This document shows, piece after piece, positions 16,563 to 24,982 of a DNA stretch of 64,000 nucleotides; position 1 is the stretch's first letter, and each line of letters begins with the position of its first letter. The DNA comes from Ancylobacter novellus (GTDB taxonomy: Bacteria > Pseudomonadota > Alphaproteobacteria > Rhizobiales > Xanthobacteraceae). The DNA lies in assembly GCA_003241485.1 (NCBI GenBank), contig QFQD01000014.1, positions 1 to 64,000 on the forward strand, given 5' to 3'. Position numbers and translations under genes: made by a program. The notes below the pieces were generated by a model. It was not told where the DNA came from, did no database searches, and worked only from the letters and a program-made list of their open reading frames with translations.

Positions 16563-17702
16563 ATGACCGAAAGTGTCAACGTGCCCCGGCCGGCCGACCT
16601 GCGCGCCTGGCTGGCGGCGTTCTTCATCCCGGTGTGGATCCAGCGCACATGCCCGTCTGGTCACCCCGGTTATGTGGAAGAGGTGCGCCGGCCGGATGGG
16701 GCGCCGGTTTTGAGGGGAACCCGCAGCACGCTTGTCACTGGGCGATTGCTGTACGCTTTCAGCGAAGCCTATCGGTTCGACCAATCACCCGCCAGTCTGC
16801 AGGCCGCCCATCACGGGCTCGCCTTCCTGCTCGACGCATGCCACCTCTCGCCGGGATATTTCGCCCACGAGGTGGCGTCGGATGGACAGGTGATCGACGT
16901 CCACGCGGATCTCTATGATCTCGCTTTCGTTCTGCTGGGCATTGGCGGCTACGTGAAGGCCAGCGGCGAGCGGGGTGTCCTGCCCGTCGCCGACGAGATT
17001 GCTCACCGTCTCGATGGAGAGCTGGAAGATCCGCTTGGGGGGTATCGCGAGCCCGCAGGGACGGGAGAGCGACGCCGGCAGTTTCCCCAGATGCACCTGT
17101 TCGAAGCCTTCCAGCTGCTGGCGACGGTTGATCCTGCAGGGGGCTGGACATTGCGTGCCGAGAGAATTTTCAAGCTCGCCGAACGCCTGATCGACGCGAA
17201 TGGCCGCGTCGACGAATGGTACAGTGCCGATTGGGGGAGGTTGGCCGACGCCCAGCGTGAGGGCGAGATTGGCCATCACTTTGAATGGGCCTGGATGCTC
17301 AATCAATATGCCGACGCGAGTGGAGCGCGGCCGGCCAGGGAATTGGCAGCCCGTCTTTCAGGCTTTGGAATGAGGGCCGCCGCCATCGGTTCCTCGGGGC
17401 CGGAAGAGCCAATCCCTAACACCATTGACGGTGAAGGCCGGTCATCCTCCTTTTCTCGCCCGTTGTGGCCCACGATCGAATTGTTGAGGGCAGCATTGGC
17501 CGGCGGCGATGGCGAGTGGTCGAGCCGGATTGTTTCTGAGGCTTGTCTCAATGTTCTTTTTAGATGCTCCATAGATAGCCGTTCCGGCCTCTGGATAAAC
17601 GACAGCGGATCTTTCCTGCCATCGGCATCAGAGATCATACCGACCCGCGTATTGTATCATCTATTTCCATGTATTATCGAATACTTACGCCAATCCAGAT
17701 AA
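16563..17702 (+). CDS. AGE-family sugar epimerase/isomerase
   Basis: Predicted alpha/alpha-barrel enzyme of the N-acylglucosamine 2-epimerase family, which includes mannose isomerases. The 379-residue protein has the family opening LRAWLAAFFIPVW, the internal EIGHHFEWAWMLNQY block carrying a catalytic His, and the C-terminal LYHLFPCIIEYL. ATG 16563 was chosen; a GTG at 16545 gives six more residues and neither has a good Shine-Dalgarno. It is the last gene of the LacI-controlled operon, 51 bases after the permease. Combined with nagB it would convert an imported sugar toward fructose-6-phosphate. The last 80 bases are unusually AT-rich for this genome. Confidence 0.8.
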   Translation: MTESVNVPRPADLRAWLAAFFIPVWIQRTCPSGHPGYVEEVRRPDGAPVLRGTRSTLVTGRLLYAFSEAYRFDQSPASLQAAHHGLAFLLDACHLSPGYFAHEVASDGQVIDVHADLYDLAFVLLGIGGYVKASGERGVLPVADEIAHRLDGELEDPLGGYREPAGTGERRRQFPQMHLFEAFQLLATVDPAGGWTLRAERIFKLAERLIDANGRVDEWYSADWGRLADAQREGEIGHHFEWAWMLNQYADASGARPARELAARLSGFGMRAAAIGSSGPEEPIPNTIDGEGRSSSFSRPLWPTIELLRAALAGGDGEWSSRIVSEACLNVLFRCSIDSRSGLWINDSGSFLPSASEIIPTRVLYHLFPCIIEYLRQSR

Positions 17703-17741
17703 TCGCGTCCTTGGCCGCGCGTGGCCTGACCTCGCCCTGAT

Positions 17742-17756
17742 GGCTCTTTTAGAGCC
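17742..17756. terminator. Short hairpin between convergent genes
   Basis: GGCTCT (17742-17747) and AGAGCC (17751-17756) with a TTT loop in the gap between the convergent epimerase and REC-EAL genes. It is the only dyad seen there and may act bidirectionally. Confidence 0.3.
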
Positions 17757-17843
17757 TGGGGCACACCGTGGCATGCTCTCAGGCACCGGGCACGAAGTTC
17801 GCTGGGTGAACGAGGTCGCGCCCGTCGGCAGGACGAGGGCCGG

Positions 17844-19043
17844 CTATCCTGCCCTGCCGCAGCAGTCGCCAGTGAGCCGATGCCTCAGCCACCAGGCCGT
17901 GGCCTGATCCGCCGGCAGCGGCCGTGCGAAGAAATGGCCCTGCCCGAGGTCGCAGGACCAGCCGTGCAGCAGCTTCAACGTGGCCTCGTCCTCTACGCCC
18001 TCGGCGACCACCGTCAGGCCGAGATTGTGCCCGAGGTCGATGATCGCCTTGACGATGATCCGGGTGTGCTCCGAGCCGACGCAATCGGAAATCAGCGAGC
18101 GGTCGATCTTCAGCTCGACGAAGGGCAGGCGCTGCAACTGGACGAGCGACGAATAGCCGGTGCCGAAATCGTCCAGCGACAGCAGGAAGCCGCGCAGCCG
18201 CAGCCGCGTGAGCACGTCGAGCGCCTGCTCGGGGTAGCGCATCGCGACCGTCTCGGTGATCTCGATGATGATCTTGGAGGTATCGATGCCGGTGCCGGCG
18301 CAGCGCTGCCACAGCCGGTCCGCCAGCCCAAGATCCTCCACGTCGGAGGCCGACATGTTGATCGCCAGCGAGGCCGAAATGCCGGACTGGCGCCAGCCCT
18401 CCAAAATCACCAGCGCGCGGTCGAACAGGTAGTCGGCGAACTCGGCATTGAGCCGTCCGGCGGAGATCAGCGGGATGAACACGTCCGGCGGTACCAGCCC
18501 GCGGGTCGGGCTGTGCCAACGCATCAACCCCTCGAAGCCGCAGGGGACGTAGCTCGCTTCGCCATCCGCGCCTGCGACGATCCTGACCTTGGGCTGGAGA
18601 TAGAGCTGGAACTCCTCGCGCGCCATCGCCTGGGCGAGTTCGCCGCGGGTCGGCAGCAGATGGCTGCTGCCGTGCAGCTTCTGGAAGATCTGCCTTAGCT
18701 CCTCGACACGCGCCGGCTTGCTGATGATGTCGCTGACCGGCAGGTCGTTGCTCCGGGCAAAATGCCGGGCCGCCTCCAGTACCTTGCGGTCCATGCCGCT
18801 CATGATCAGGATCGGGCGCCGGAAACGCACGGCCGCGAGCCGGCGCAGCACCTCGATGCCGTCCATCGCCGGCATCTGCAGGTCGATGGCGACGCAGGCC
18901 TCGGGAAATGCCTCGATCGCGGCCAGGAAGGGGCCGGGCTCGGAGAAGTAGGTGCTCTCGAAGCCGCTCAGCTTGGCCACCTGGGAGATGTAGTTGCCGA
19001 TATCCGGCTCGTCGTCCAGTACGAAGATCTTGTGTTCAGCCAT
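17844..19043 (-). CDS. Response regulator with EAL domain (c-di-GMP phosphodiesterase)
   Basis: Predicted output protein of the chemosensory operon that hydrolyses c-di-GMP. An N-terminal REC domain (residues 4-122, phosphoacceptor Asp54 in VAIDLQMP, conserved Lys109) is followed by an EAL domain (about 139-390). The signature is EGL rather than EAL (171-173) but the catalytic Glu is kept, and Asn229, Glu261, DDFGTGYSS (291-299), Lys312 and Glu348 are all present, so activity is expected. It is the last gene of the eight-gene minus-strand operon. In canonical Wsp systems this position holds WspR, a diguanylate cyclase, so the output sign is reversed here. Confidence 0.9.
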   Translation of the reverse strand: MAEHKIFVLDDEPDIGNYISQVAKLSGFESTYFSEPGPFLAAIEAFPEACVAIDLQMPAMDGIEVLRRLAAVRFRRPILIMSGMDRKVLEAARHFARSNDLPVSDIISKPARVEELRQIFQKLHGSSHLLPTRGELAQAMAREEFQLYLQPKVRIVAGADGEASYVPCGFEGLMRWHSPTRGLVPPDVFIPLISAGRLNAEFADYLFDRALVILEGWRQSGISASLAINMSASDVEDLGLADRLWQRCAGTGIDTSKIIIEITETVAMRYPEQALDVLTRLRLRGFLLSLDDFGTGYSSLVQLQRLPFVELKIDRSLISDCVGSEHTRIIVKAIIDLGHNLGLTVVAEGVEDEATLKLLHGWSCDLGQGHFFARPLPADQATAWWLRHRLTGDCCGRAG

Positions 19044-19052
19044 GGAACTGCC

Positions 19053-19086
19053 GGTCAGAAGAGGGTTGCGGTCAGAAGAGGGTCGC
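19053..19086. repeat. 17-bp tandem duplication over a stop codon
   Basis: GGTCAGAAGAGGGTTGC (19053-19069) is repeated as GGTCAGAAGAGGGTCGC (19070-19086). On the minus strand one copy encodes the last residues and stop of the hybrid kinase; the other lies in the gap before the REC-EAL gene. Confidence 0.85.
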
Positions 19087-21627
19087 GATGGCGTCGTTCA
19101 ACTCCTGAACGCGGAACGGCTTGATCAGGATTGCGCAACTGTCGAGCGATCCTGCGATGATCTCGGCCTCGGGCCGGCTTTTGGCAAGGATGAGGGCGCG
19201 CCGGCAGGCGCCGGTGGCCATCATCGTCCGCACCAGAGCGAGGTTGGCCAGCCCCTCGATCTCGATGTCCACCATGAGCAGATCGATCTGCGGCGCCGTG
19301 TCCAGATGCGTGCGCATCTGCTCTTGCGTGTCGGCGACGAGGATTTCGTGCCCCGCCGGACCGAGGGTCGTCTCGACCAGCCGGCAGACGTCGCAATCCT
19401 GCGCGAGCAACAGCACCCTGAGCGGGTTGGAGGTGAGCACGTCGGGGGCGCGTGCGCCCGCTAGGGCCATGCCCGCCGTCTCGGTGACGGCGGGTAGTCC
19501 GAGGCGGAAGACGGTGCCGACATCGACCTCGCTGTCGACCGTGAGATAGCCGCCGGACTGGCTGGCGAAGCCATAGACCATGGCAAGGCCGAGGCCGGTG
19601 CCCTTGCCGGGCTCCTTGGTGGTGAAGAACGGCTCGAAGATGCGGTCCAGCTTCTCCGGGGCAATGCCCACGCCGGTATCGCTGACCGTGAACTCGACAT
19701 AGGCGCGGCTGCCGCTCATCACCGCGTCCGGCGGCACATAGGCCGCCGCGATGTTCAGCGCGCCGCCATTCGGCATCGCGTCGCGGGCGTTGATCGCGAG
19801 ATTGATCAGCGCGGTCTCCAGCTCGGTCGGATCGGCATAAATGTGCGCGATGTCGGGTGCCACCGAAATGCTCATGTTGATGCGTGATGCCATCCGGCCG
19901 GCGAGCAGCAGCCCCACCTCTTCCAGAATATCGACCGGGTCGACCACCTGCGGTTCGAGCGACTGCTTGCGCGCGAAGGCGAGCAGCTTGTTGGTGAGCT
20001 CGGAACCGCGCAGGCTGGCGCGTAGCGCGGTGTCGAGCGCCGGGCGCTGGTCGTTGCTGGCACTCATCATGGCGAGGTCGAGATTGCCGATGATGGTGGT
20101 CAACAGATTGTTGAAGTCGTGAGCGATGCCGCCGGTGAGGTTGCCAACCGCCTCCATCTTCTGCGCCTGGTGCAGCCGCTCCTTCACCTGCTTCATGTCG
20201 GTAATGTCGTCGATGGCGAGCACGGCGCCGCGGAAGATGCCGCCGCCGTCGATCAGCGGCTCGCCGGCGACATGCAGGCTCCGCGGCGTGTTGTCGTGCA
20301 GCCGGGCATTGACCTCGATCGAGGCGAACTCCGTCCCGCGCTGCAGCGCGGAGAGCGCGCGGTCGAGCGCCGCCGGCTCGCTGACGAACAGCGAGGACCA
20401 GCACTGGCCGGTGACCGTCTCCGGCGGCGTGCGGAAGACCTCGGTGGCGGTCCGGTTCCAGCCCGCGACGTTGAGCTGGGAATCGAGCGAGACCAGCGCG
20501 ACCGGCGAGGCGTTGAAGATCGCCGAGATCGTCTCGGTCGCCTGCCGCCGCTCCTCGATCTCCTGGGTGAGCAGATGGGTGCGCCGCTGCACCTCCGCCT
20601 CGAGGCCGGTGTGCAGGATGGCGCGTTCGAGCGCGATGGACAATTGGCTGGCGATGGCGCCGAGCGTCTGCGGCGCCACCTCGCCGCCGACCGTGGGCTC
20701 GGTGCCGACGATGTTGAGATAGCCCATGATCTGCGAGCCGACCTGCAGCTTGAGGCTGGCATGATGGCGGATGCCGCCCCCGCCATTGGCGCGCAGCACG
20801 ACATGCCCGTCCGCATCGGCCGGTGCGATCGAGGGGTGGTCGCCATGGTCGGGGGCATAGGGGTCGATCTGCGAGGAGCGCGCGACATGTCGCTCGGCGG
20901 TGAGCTCCAGGCGGTCCTCGTGGCGCAGATAGAGCCAGGCGCTGCGCACGCCCGGCATGCCGATGCAGCGCGAGACGGCGATCGCGGCGACCTCCGCCGG
21001 AGTGCGGCACCGGTTCAGCCCGTTGCTCATCTCATAGAGCGCCTGCAGCACCTCATAGGACTGCGACAGTTCCTGCCGGCCTTGATCGAGCGCGCTGACG
21101 AGATGGACGGCCTGCGCATAAGTCGAGATCAGCAGGTCGAGAATCTGCTGCTTGCGCGCGGTGATCTGATGGCGCTCGCCGCCGAACTCGACCTCCAGCT
21201 GCTCGCTCGCCCGCTCGGCGCGGCGCAGGCTCTTGTTCATCAGGAGGTAGTTGATGCGGGCGCTGAGGATGTCCTCATTGTAGGGCTTGATGATGAAATT
21301 GTCGGCGCCGGCCTCCAGCCCGGCCAGCACATCCTGCGGCTGGGAGAGCGAGGTGACGAGGACCACCGGCGTGTCCTCATGGCCGGGCGTGCTCTTCAGC
21401 CGGCGACATAACTCATAGCCGTCTATGCCCGGCATGACGATGTCGCTGATGATGATGTCCGGACGCTGCAGCAAGGCGAGGTCGTAGGCTTCCTCGCCAT
21501 TGCGCGCCGCCTGCACGGTGTAGCCGCGCCGGGTGAGGAGCTGGATGATCTGCGCCGCCTGGGTCGGGCTGTCCTCGGCGATCAGGATGCGCGGCGCCCC
21601 CGGATCGATGTGCAGCTGCTTGTTCAT
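19072..21627 (-). CDS. Hybrid sensor histidine kinase, REC-GAF-PAS-HK-REC
   Basis: An 851-residue soluble signalling protein with no membrane helix. Domains in order: REC (13-130, Asp62 in IISDIVMP), coiled coil, GAF-like (about 190-345), PAS (about 370-480), HisKA with phospho-His503 in GGIAHDFNN, HATPase (INLAINARDAM; DTGVGI; GKGTGLGLAM) and a degenerate C-terminal REC (Asp787 retained). A receiver at the front suggests it is itself phosphorylated by the hybrid CheA encoded upstream. It overlaps cheB by four bases and precedes the REC-EAL gene, so it plausibly relays between the chemosensory array and the phosphodiesterase. That order of signal flow is inference. Confidence 0.88.
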   Translation of the reverse strand: MNKQLHIDPGAPRILIAEDSPTQAAQIIQLLTRRGYTVQAARNGEEAYDLALLQRPDIIISDIVMPGIDGYELCRRLKSTPGHEDTPVVLVTSLSQPQDVLAGLEAGADNFIIKPYNEDILSARINYLLMNKSLRRAERASEQLEVEFGGERHQITARKQQILDLLISTYAQAVHLVSALDQGRQELSQSYEVLQALYEMSNGLNRCRTPAEVAAIAVSRCIGMPGVRSAWLYLRHEDRLELTAERHVARSSQIDPYAPDHGDHPSIAPADADGHVVLRANGGGGIRHHASLKLQVGSQIMGYLNIVGTEPTVGGEVAPQTLGAIASQLSIALERAILHTGLEAEVQRRTHLLTQEIEERRQATETISAIFNASPVALVSLDSQLNVAGWNRTATEVFRTPPETVTGQCWSSLFVSEPAALDRALSALQRGTEFASIEVNARLHDNTPRSLHVAGEPLIDGGGIFRGAVLAIDDITDMKQVKERLHQAQKMEAVGNLTGGIAHDFNNLLTTIIGNLDLAMMSASNDQRPALDTALRASLRGSELTNKLLAFARKQSLEPQVVDPVDILEEVGLLLAGRMASRINMSISVAPDIAHIYADPTELETALINLAINARDAMPNGGALNIAAAYVPPDAVMSGSRAYVEFTVSDTGVGIAPEKLDRIFEPFFTTKEPGKGTGLGLAMVYGFASQSGGYLTVDSEVDVGTVFRLGLPAVTETAGMALAGARAPDVLTSNPLRVLLLAQDCDVCRLVETTLGPAGHEILVADTQEQMRTHLDTAPQIDLLMVDIEIEGLANLALVRTMMATGACRRALILAKSRPEAEIIAGSLDSCAILIKPFRVQELNDAIATLF

Positions 21628-22706
21628 GATGTGACGCGCCTAGCTGCCAACTGGGTAAGCACGAACCTCGCAATGTCGCGCGGCGGCAGGATACGCTGTG
21701 CCGCCCCACGCTGGATGGCGGCGTTGGGCATGCCGAAGACGACTGAACTCTCCCTGTCCTGCACGACGGTCGCCCCGCCCTCACGGGCGATGCAGGACAT
21801 CCCCTCGGCGCCGTCCTGCCCCATGCCGGTCAGCAGGATGGCGAGGGCATTCGGGCCGAAGGCTGCCGCCGTGGAGCGGAAAAGATGCGAGACGGAGGGC
21901 CGGAAGCCATCCTCCGGCGGGCCCTCATCGAGCACGAAGCGGGCCGAGGCATTCATGCCGAGATGACAATTCTCGGGCGCCACATAGACGCAACCCGGTT
22001 TGGCCGGCGCCCCGGCGCGCGCGATCTCCACCGGTAGCCCCGCGCTACGGCTGAGCCAGCCGGCAAAGCCGGCGGTGAAGCCGGCGCATATGTGTTGGAC
22101 CAGCACGACGGGCACATCCAGTTCGGGCCGGATGCGCCGCAATATGTCGAGCAGCACGGGGGGGCCACCGGTCGACGCACCTATGACGATGATCTGGACG
22201 TCTCGCCGGGGACGGTAAATTGGTAGGGAGGGGCGCGGCAAGGGCGGGATCGGCGATTCCGTCGGCGATCCCGCCGAATTCAGGCGCGCCACCTTCACAT
22301 CGGCCAGCAGGCGCAAGGTGAGGCGCAGTTCTTCGGCCATCTTGTCGAAATCGTCGCTCGTCGGGTCGAGCGGCTTGGGCGCGATAGCCAGGGCACCCTC
22401 CCTCAGCGCCTCCATGCCCGGATGGACGTCGGTGGTCTCGTAGGTGGCGCTGGTGACGATGATCGGGGTGGGATAGCGCGACATGATCTCGCGGGTGGCG
22501 GCGATGCCGTCCATGACCGGCATGTGGCAGTCCATGAGGACGACGTCGGGCGCCAGCTGCGCCACCATGTCGACGGCCTGCGCGCCGTTCTCGGCTTCGC
22601 CGACCAATGTCAGGCCGGGTGCATTGCGAATGACCCAGGCGAGCGTCTCTCGCTGGGAGCGGGAATCCTCCACCAGTAGGACGCGGACCTCGCGCGCGAC
22701 GTTCAT
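21624..22706 (-). CDS. cheB: Chemoreceptor methylesterase CheB (WspF-like)
   Basis: Removes methyl groups from receptor glutamates (and deamidates glutamines) to adapt the signalling array. The 360-residue protein has a REC domain with Asp59 (VLMDCHMPVMDG), a proline-rich linker (150-167) and the methylesterase domain with the catalytic triad visible as GASTGG (Ser179), VQHI (His206) and TGMGQDGAEG (Asp299). It overlaps both neighbours by four bases. In Wsp the orthologue WspF is the brake on the system. Confidence 0.93.
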   Translation of the reverse strand: MNVAREVRVLLVEDSRSQRETLAWVIRNAPGLTLVGEAENGAQAVDMVAQLAPDVVLMDCHMPVMDGIAATREIMSRYPTPIIVTSATYETTDVHPGMEALREGALAIAPKPLDPTSDDFDKMAEELRLTLRLLADVKVARLNSAGSPTESPIPPLPRPSLPIYRPRRDVQIIVIGASTGGPPVLLDILRRIRPELDVPVVLVQHICAGFTAGFAGWLSRSAGLPVEIARAGAPAKPGCVYVAPENCHLGMNASARFVLDEGPPEDGFRPSVSHLFRSTAAAFGPNALAILLTGMGQDGAEGMSCIAREGGATVVQDRESSVVFGMPNAAIQRGAAQRILPPRDIARFVLTQLAARRVTS

Positions 22707-24970
22707 AGGACGCGCCTCACCAAGTCGATGAGCATGGACTGATCGAAAGCCGATTTCATCATGTAGGCATTGGCGCCGAGCCGCAGGCCGCGCTCATGAT
22801 CCTCCCGATTTTCCAGCGCGGTCACAAGTACGATCGGCACGTGCCCGAGCCGCTGGTCGGAACGGACCTTCTCAGTCAGTTGGAAGCCGTCCATGTTGGG
22901 CATGTCGATGTCGGATATGATCGCGTCGAAATCGCCCTGCTGCAACGCAGACCACGCCTCCAGTCCGTCCGAGGCTGCGACCACCTGGTAACCTGCGGCC
23001 TCCAGCAGCCCGACCTCCATCGCCCGCGTGGTGATGGAATCGTCGACCACCAGCAGCCTCGGCGTCCTCGTCCGCGCAGCCGGGCGGGCCCCCGGCAGAG
23101 GCCTGCGCCTATCGGAATACAACGCATCGAGGATGTCCGCCGGGCGCAGGATCAGCCCGAGCCGTCCGTCGCCCAGCAGGCCGGTGGCCAGCACATGCCT
23201 CACCCGCAGCAGCGGCGGGCGCAGCTCTTTGACGATGGCCTCGCACTGTCCAAGCACCTGCTCGACCGCGACGAGGCCACGGCGCTGGCCGTGCTGCACC
23301 AGCAGCGCGTGCCGGGACGCCCGTTCATGCGCGGGAGCGGTGATCGACCCGTGGCCGAGCAGCGCTCCGAGTTCGGCGAAGGGCAGGACCTGGTCGTCGA
23401 TCTGCACCGCGCCGCGCGCCAGCGCCGCCTCGAAGGTCGCGTCAGACAGGGTGACCGTGCGCTCCACGGCCGTGCGCGGCCAGATGACGAGGCTGCCACC
23501 GCTCTCCACGCCGATGCCGTGGAAGTTCGCAAGCGCGGCCGGAACTTCCATGCGGATCGTCGTGCCGCTGCCGCGCGAAGATGAGATGAATACGGTTCCT
23601 CCCAACCGTTCCAGCCGCTCGCGCACGATGGCGAGGCCGAGGCCGCGGCCGGACACGGCGCTGATAACGCTGCGGATCGAGACGCTCGGCTCGAAGGCCA
23701 TCTCGATGATGGCGGCGTCCGGCAGAGCGTCGGCCTGTTCGCGCGAGGCGAGGCGGTTGCGGATGACCGCCTCGCGCAGTGCGACGACATCGATGCCGCC
23801 GCCATCGTCGCTGAGGTCGATCGCGACACGGCCACCTTCTGCCGGCTCGACGGCGAGGGAGATCGTTCCCCGTGGCGGCTTGCCGGCCTGCTGGCGTTCC
23901 GCGGGCGGTTCGATGCCGTGATCGACGGCGTTGCGCACGATGTGGATCAGCGGGTCCTTCAGCAGATCGGCGACCTCGCGATCGATCAGCAGGTCGGTTC
24001 CCGAGGTGTGCCAGTGGATCTCCTTGCCGACTTCCCCCGCGAGGTCGGCGACCATGGCGGGAAATACGCCGAGCATCTCGCTGACGTGCATCATCCGCGT
24101 CCGGCGAAGCTCCTCGACGAGGCCCTCGGTGATCGTGTGCAGGACGCGGCTGTCCTCGGACAGGCCGGTGAGCAGCTGGCGCACCAGCTGCTCCACCTCG
24201 CGGAACCGCTTCGCCAGCGGGGCATCCGCCTGCAGCCGGCTCTCGCCGCGCAGCGCCTCGAAGCTGGCGATGATCTCGCGCATCTGGTCCAGCCGGGCCC
24301 GTGAGGCGAGGCGCGAGGTGGTGAGTTCCTCCGCCTTCAGCCCCAGCCGCTGCAGATGCGTGGTCTCCAGCCGCACGAAGCTCACCGGCGCTGCGGGAGG
24401 GCCGACGAAGGCGGGTATCTCGGCACGGACGGTGGGCGCGGCGGGTTTGCCGGTTCGGACAGGGGCATCGGGCGCGCGCGGCGCAGAGTAGGCCGCGGCC
24501 GCCGGTTGCCGCGGCGGAGTGACCGGGGCAGGCGGGGTGGTCTGTTCCGGCACTTTCGCCGGGGCGGCGGAGGCGGGCGCCGCAGGCGGCTCCATGGACG
24601 GAGCGGGGGGCGGCGGGGGCCGCCGGGCTATCGCTTCCTCCGTTGCATCGGCCAGCTGGCCTGCGAGATCGCGCAGGAGCGCGAGATCGTCGGCATCGAG
24701 CCCGTCGCCATGACGGCCGGCGCTGCACAGATCCTCCATCTCGTGGCAGAGATGCTCGACGCTGCGCACCGAGAGCGAGCGGGCCGCGCCCTTCAGCGTG
24801 TGGACGATGCGGAACAGCCGGTCGAGAATGGCGCGCAGTGCCTCCGGCTGGCCCGCTGCGCGCTCCATAAGCTCCATTTCGGCCTGGATCGCGCGCAGAT
24901 GGTCGCTCGCCTCCTCGCGGAAGATCGCCAGAAGCCGCGTTCGCAACGCATCCTTGGAGGAAAGTGGCAC
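22703..24970 (-). CDS. cheA: Hybrid chemotaxis kinase CheA with C-terminal REC (WspE-like)
   Basis: Histidine kinase at the core of the array, 755 residues. Hpt domain with His57 (RIVHTLKGAARSLSV), a Pro/Ala-rich linker (about 118-185) where the P2 domain would be, dimerisation and HATPase domains (HIVRNAVDHGIE; DDGGGID; SGRGLGLAIV), a CheW-like regulatory domain and a C-terminal receiver with Asp687 (IISDIDMPNMDG) and Lys739. Lack of P2 plus a fused receiver is the WspE/FrzE pattern, used by systems that control functions other than flagella. Start ATG 24970 follows the MCP gene by 12 bases. Confidence 0.93.
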   Translation of the reverse strand: MPLSSKDALRTRLLAIFREEASDHLRAIQAEMELMERAAGQPEALRAILDRLFRIVHTLKGAARSLSVRSVEHLCHEMEDLCSAGRHGDGLDADDLALLRDLAGQLADATEEAIARRPPPPPAPSMEPPAAPASAAPAKVPEQTTPPAPVTPPRQPAAAAYSAPRAPDAPVRTGKPAAPTVRAEIPAFVGPPAAPVSFVRLETTHLQRLGLKAEELTTSRLASRARLDQMREIIASFEALRGESRLQADAPLAKRFREVEQLVRQLLTGLSEDSRVLHTITEGLVEELRRTRMMHVSEMLGVFPAMVADLAGEVGKEIHWHTSGTDLLIDREVADLLKDPLIHIVRNAVDHGIEPPAERQQAGKPPRGTISLAVEPAEGGRVAIDLSDDGGGIDVVALREAVIRNRLASREQADALPDAAIIEMAFEPSVSIRSVISAVSGRGLGLAIVRERLERLGGTVFISSSRGSGTTIRMEVPAALANFHGIGVESGGSLVIWPRTAVERTVTLSDATFEAALARGAVQIDDQVLPFAELGALLGHGSITAPAHERASRHALLVQHGQRRGLVAVEQVLGQCEAIVKELRPPLLRVRHVLATGLLGDGRLGLILRPADILDALYSDRRRPLPGARPAARTRTPRLLVVDDSITTRAMEVGLLEAAGYQVVAASDGLEAWSALQQGDFDAIISDIDMPNMDGFQLTEKVRSDQRLGHVPIVLVTALENREDHERGLRLGANAYMMKSAFDQSMLIDLVRRVL

Positions 24971-24982
24971 GGCGCCGCTCCG

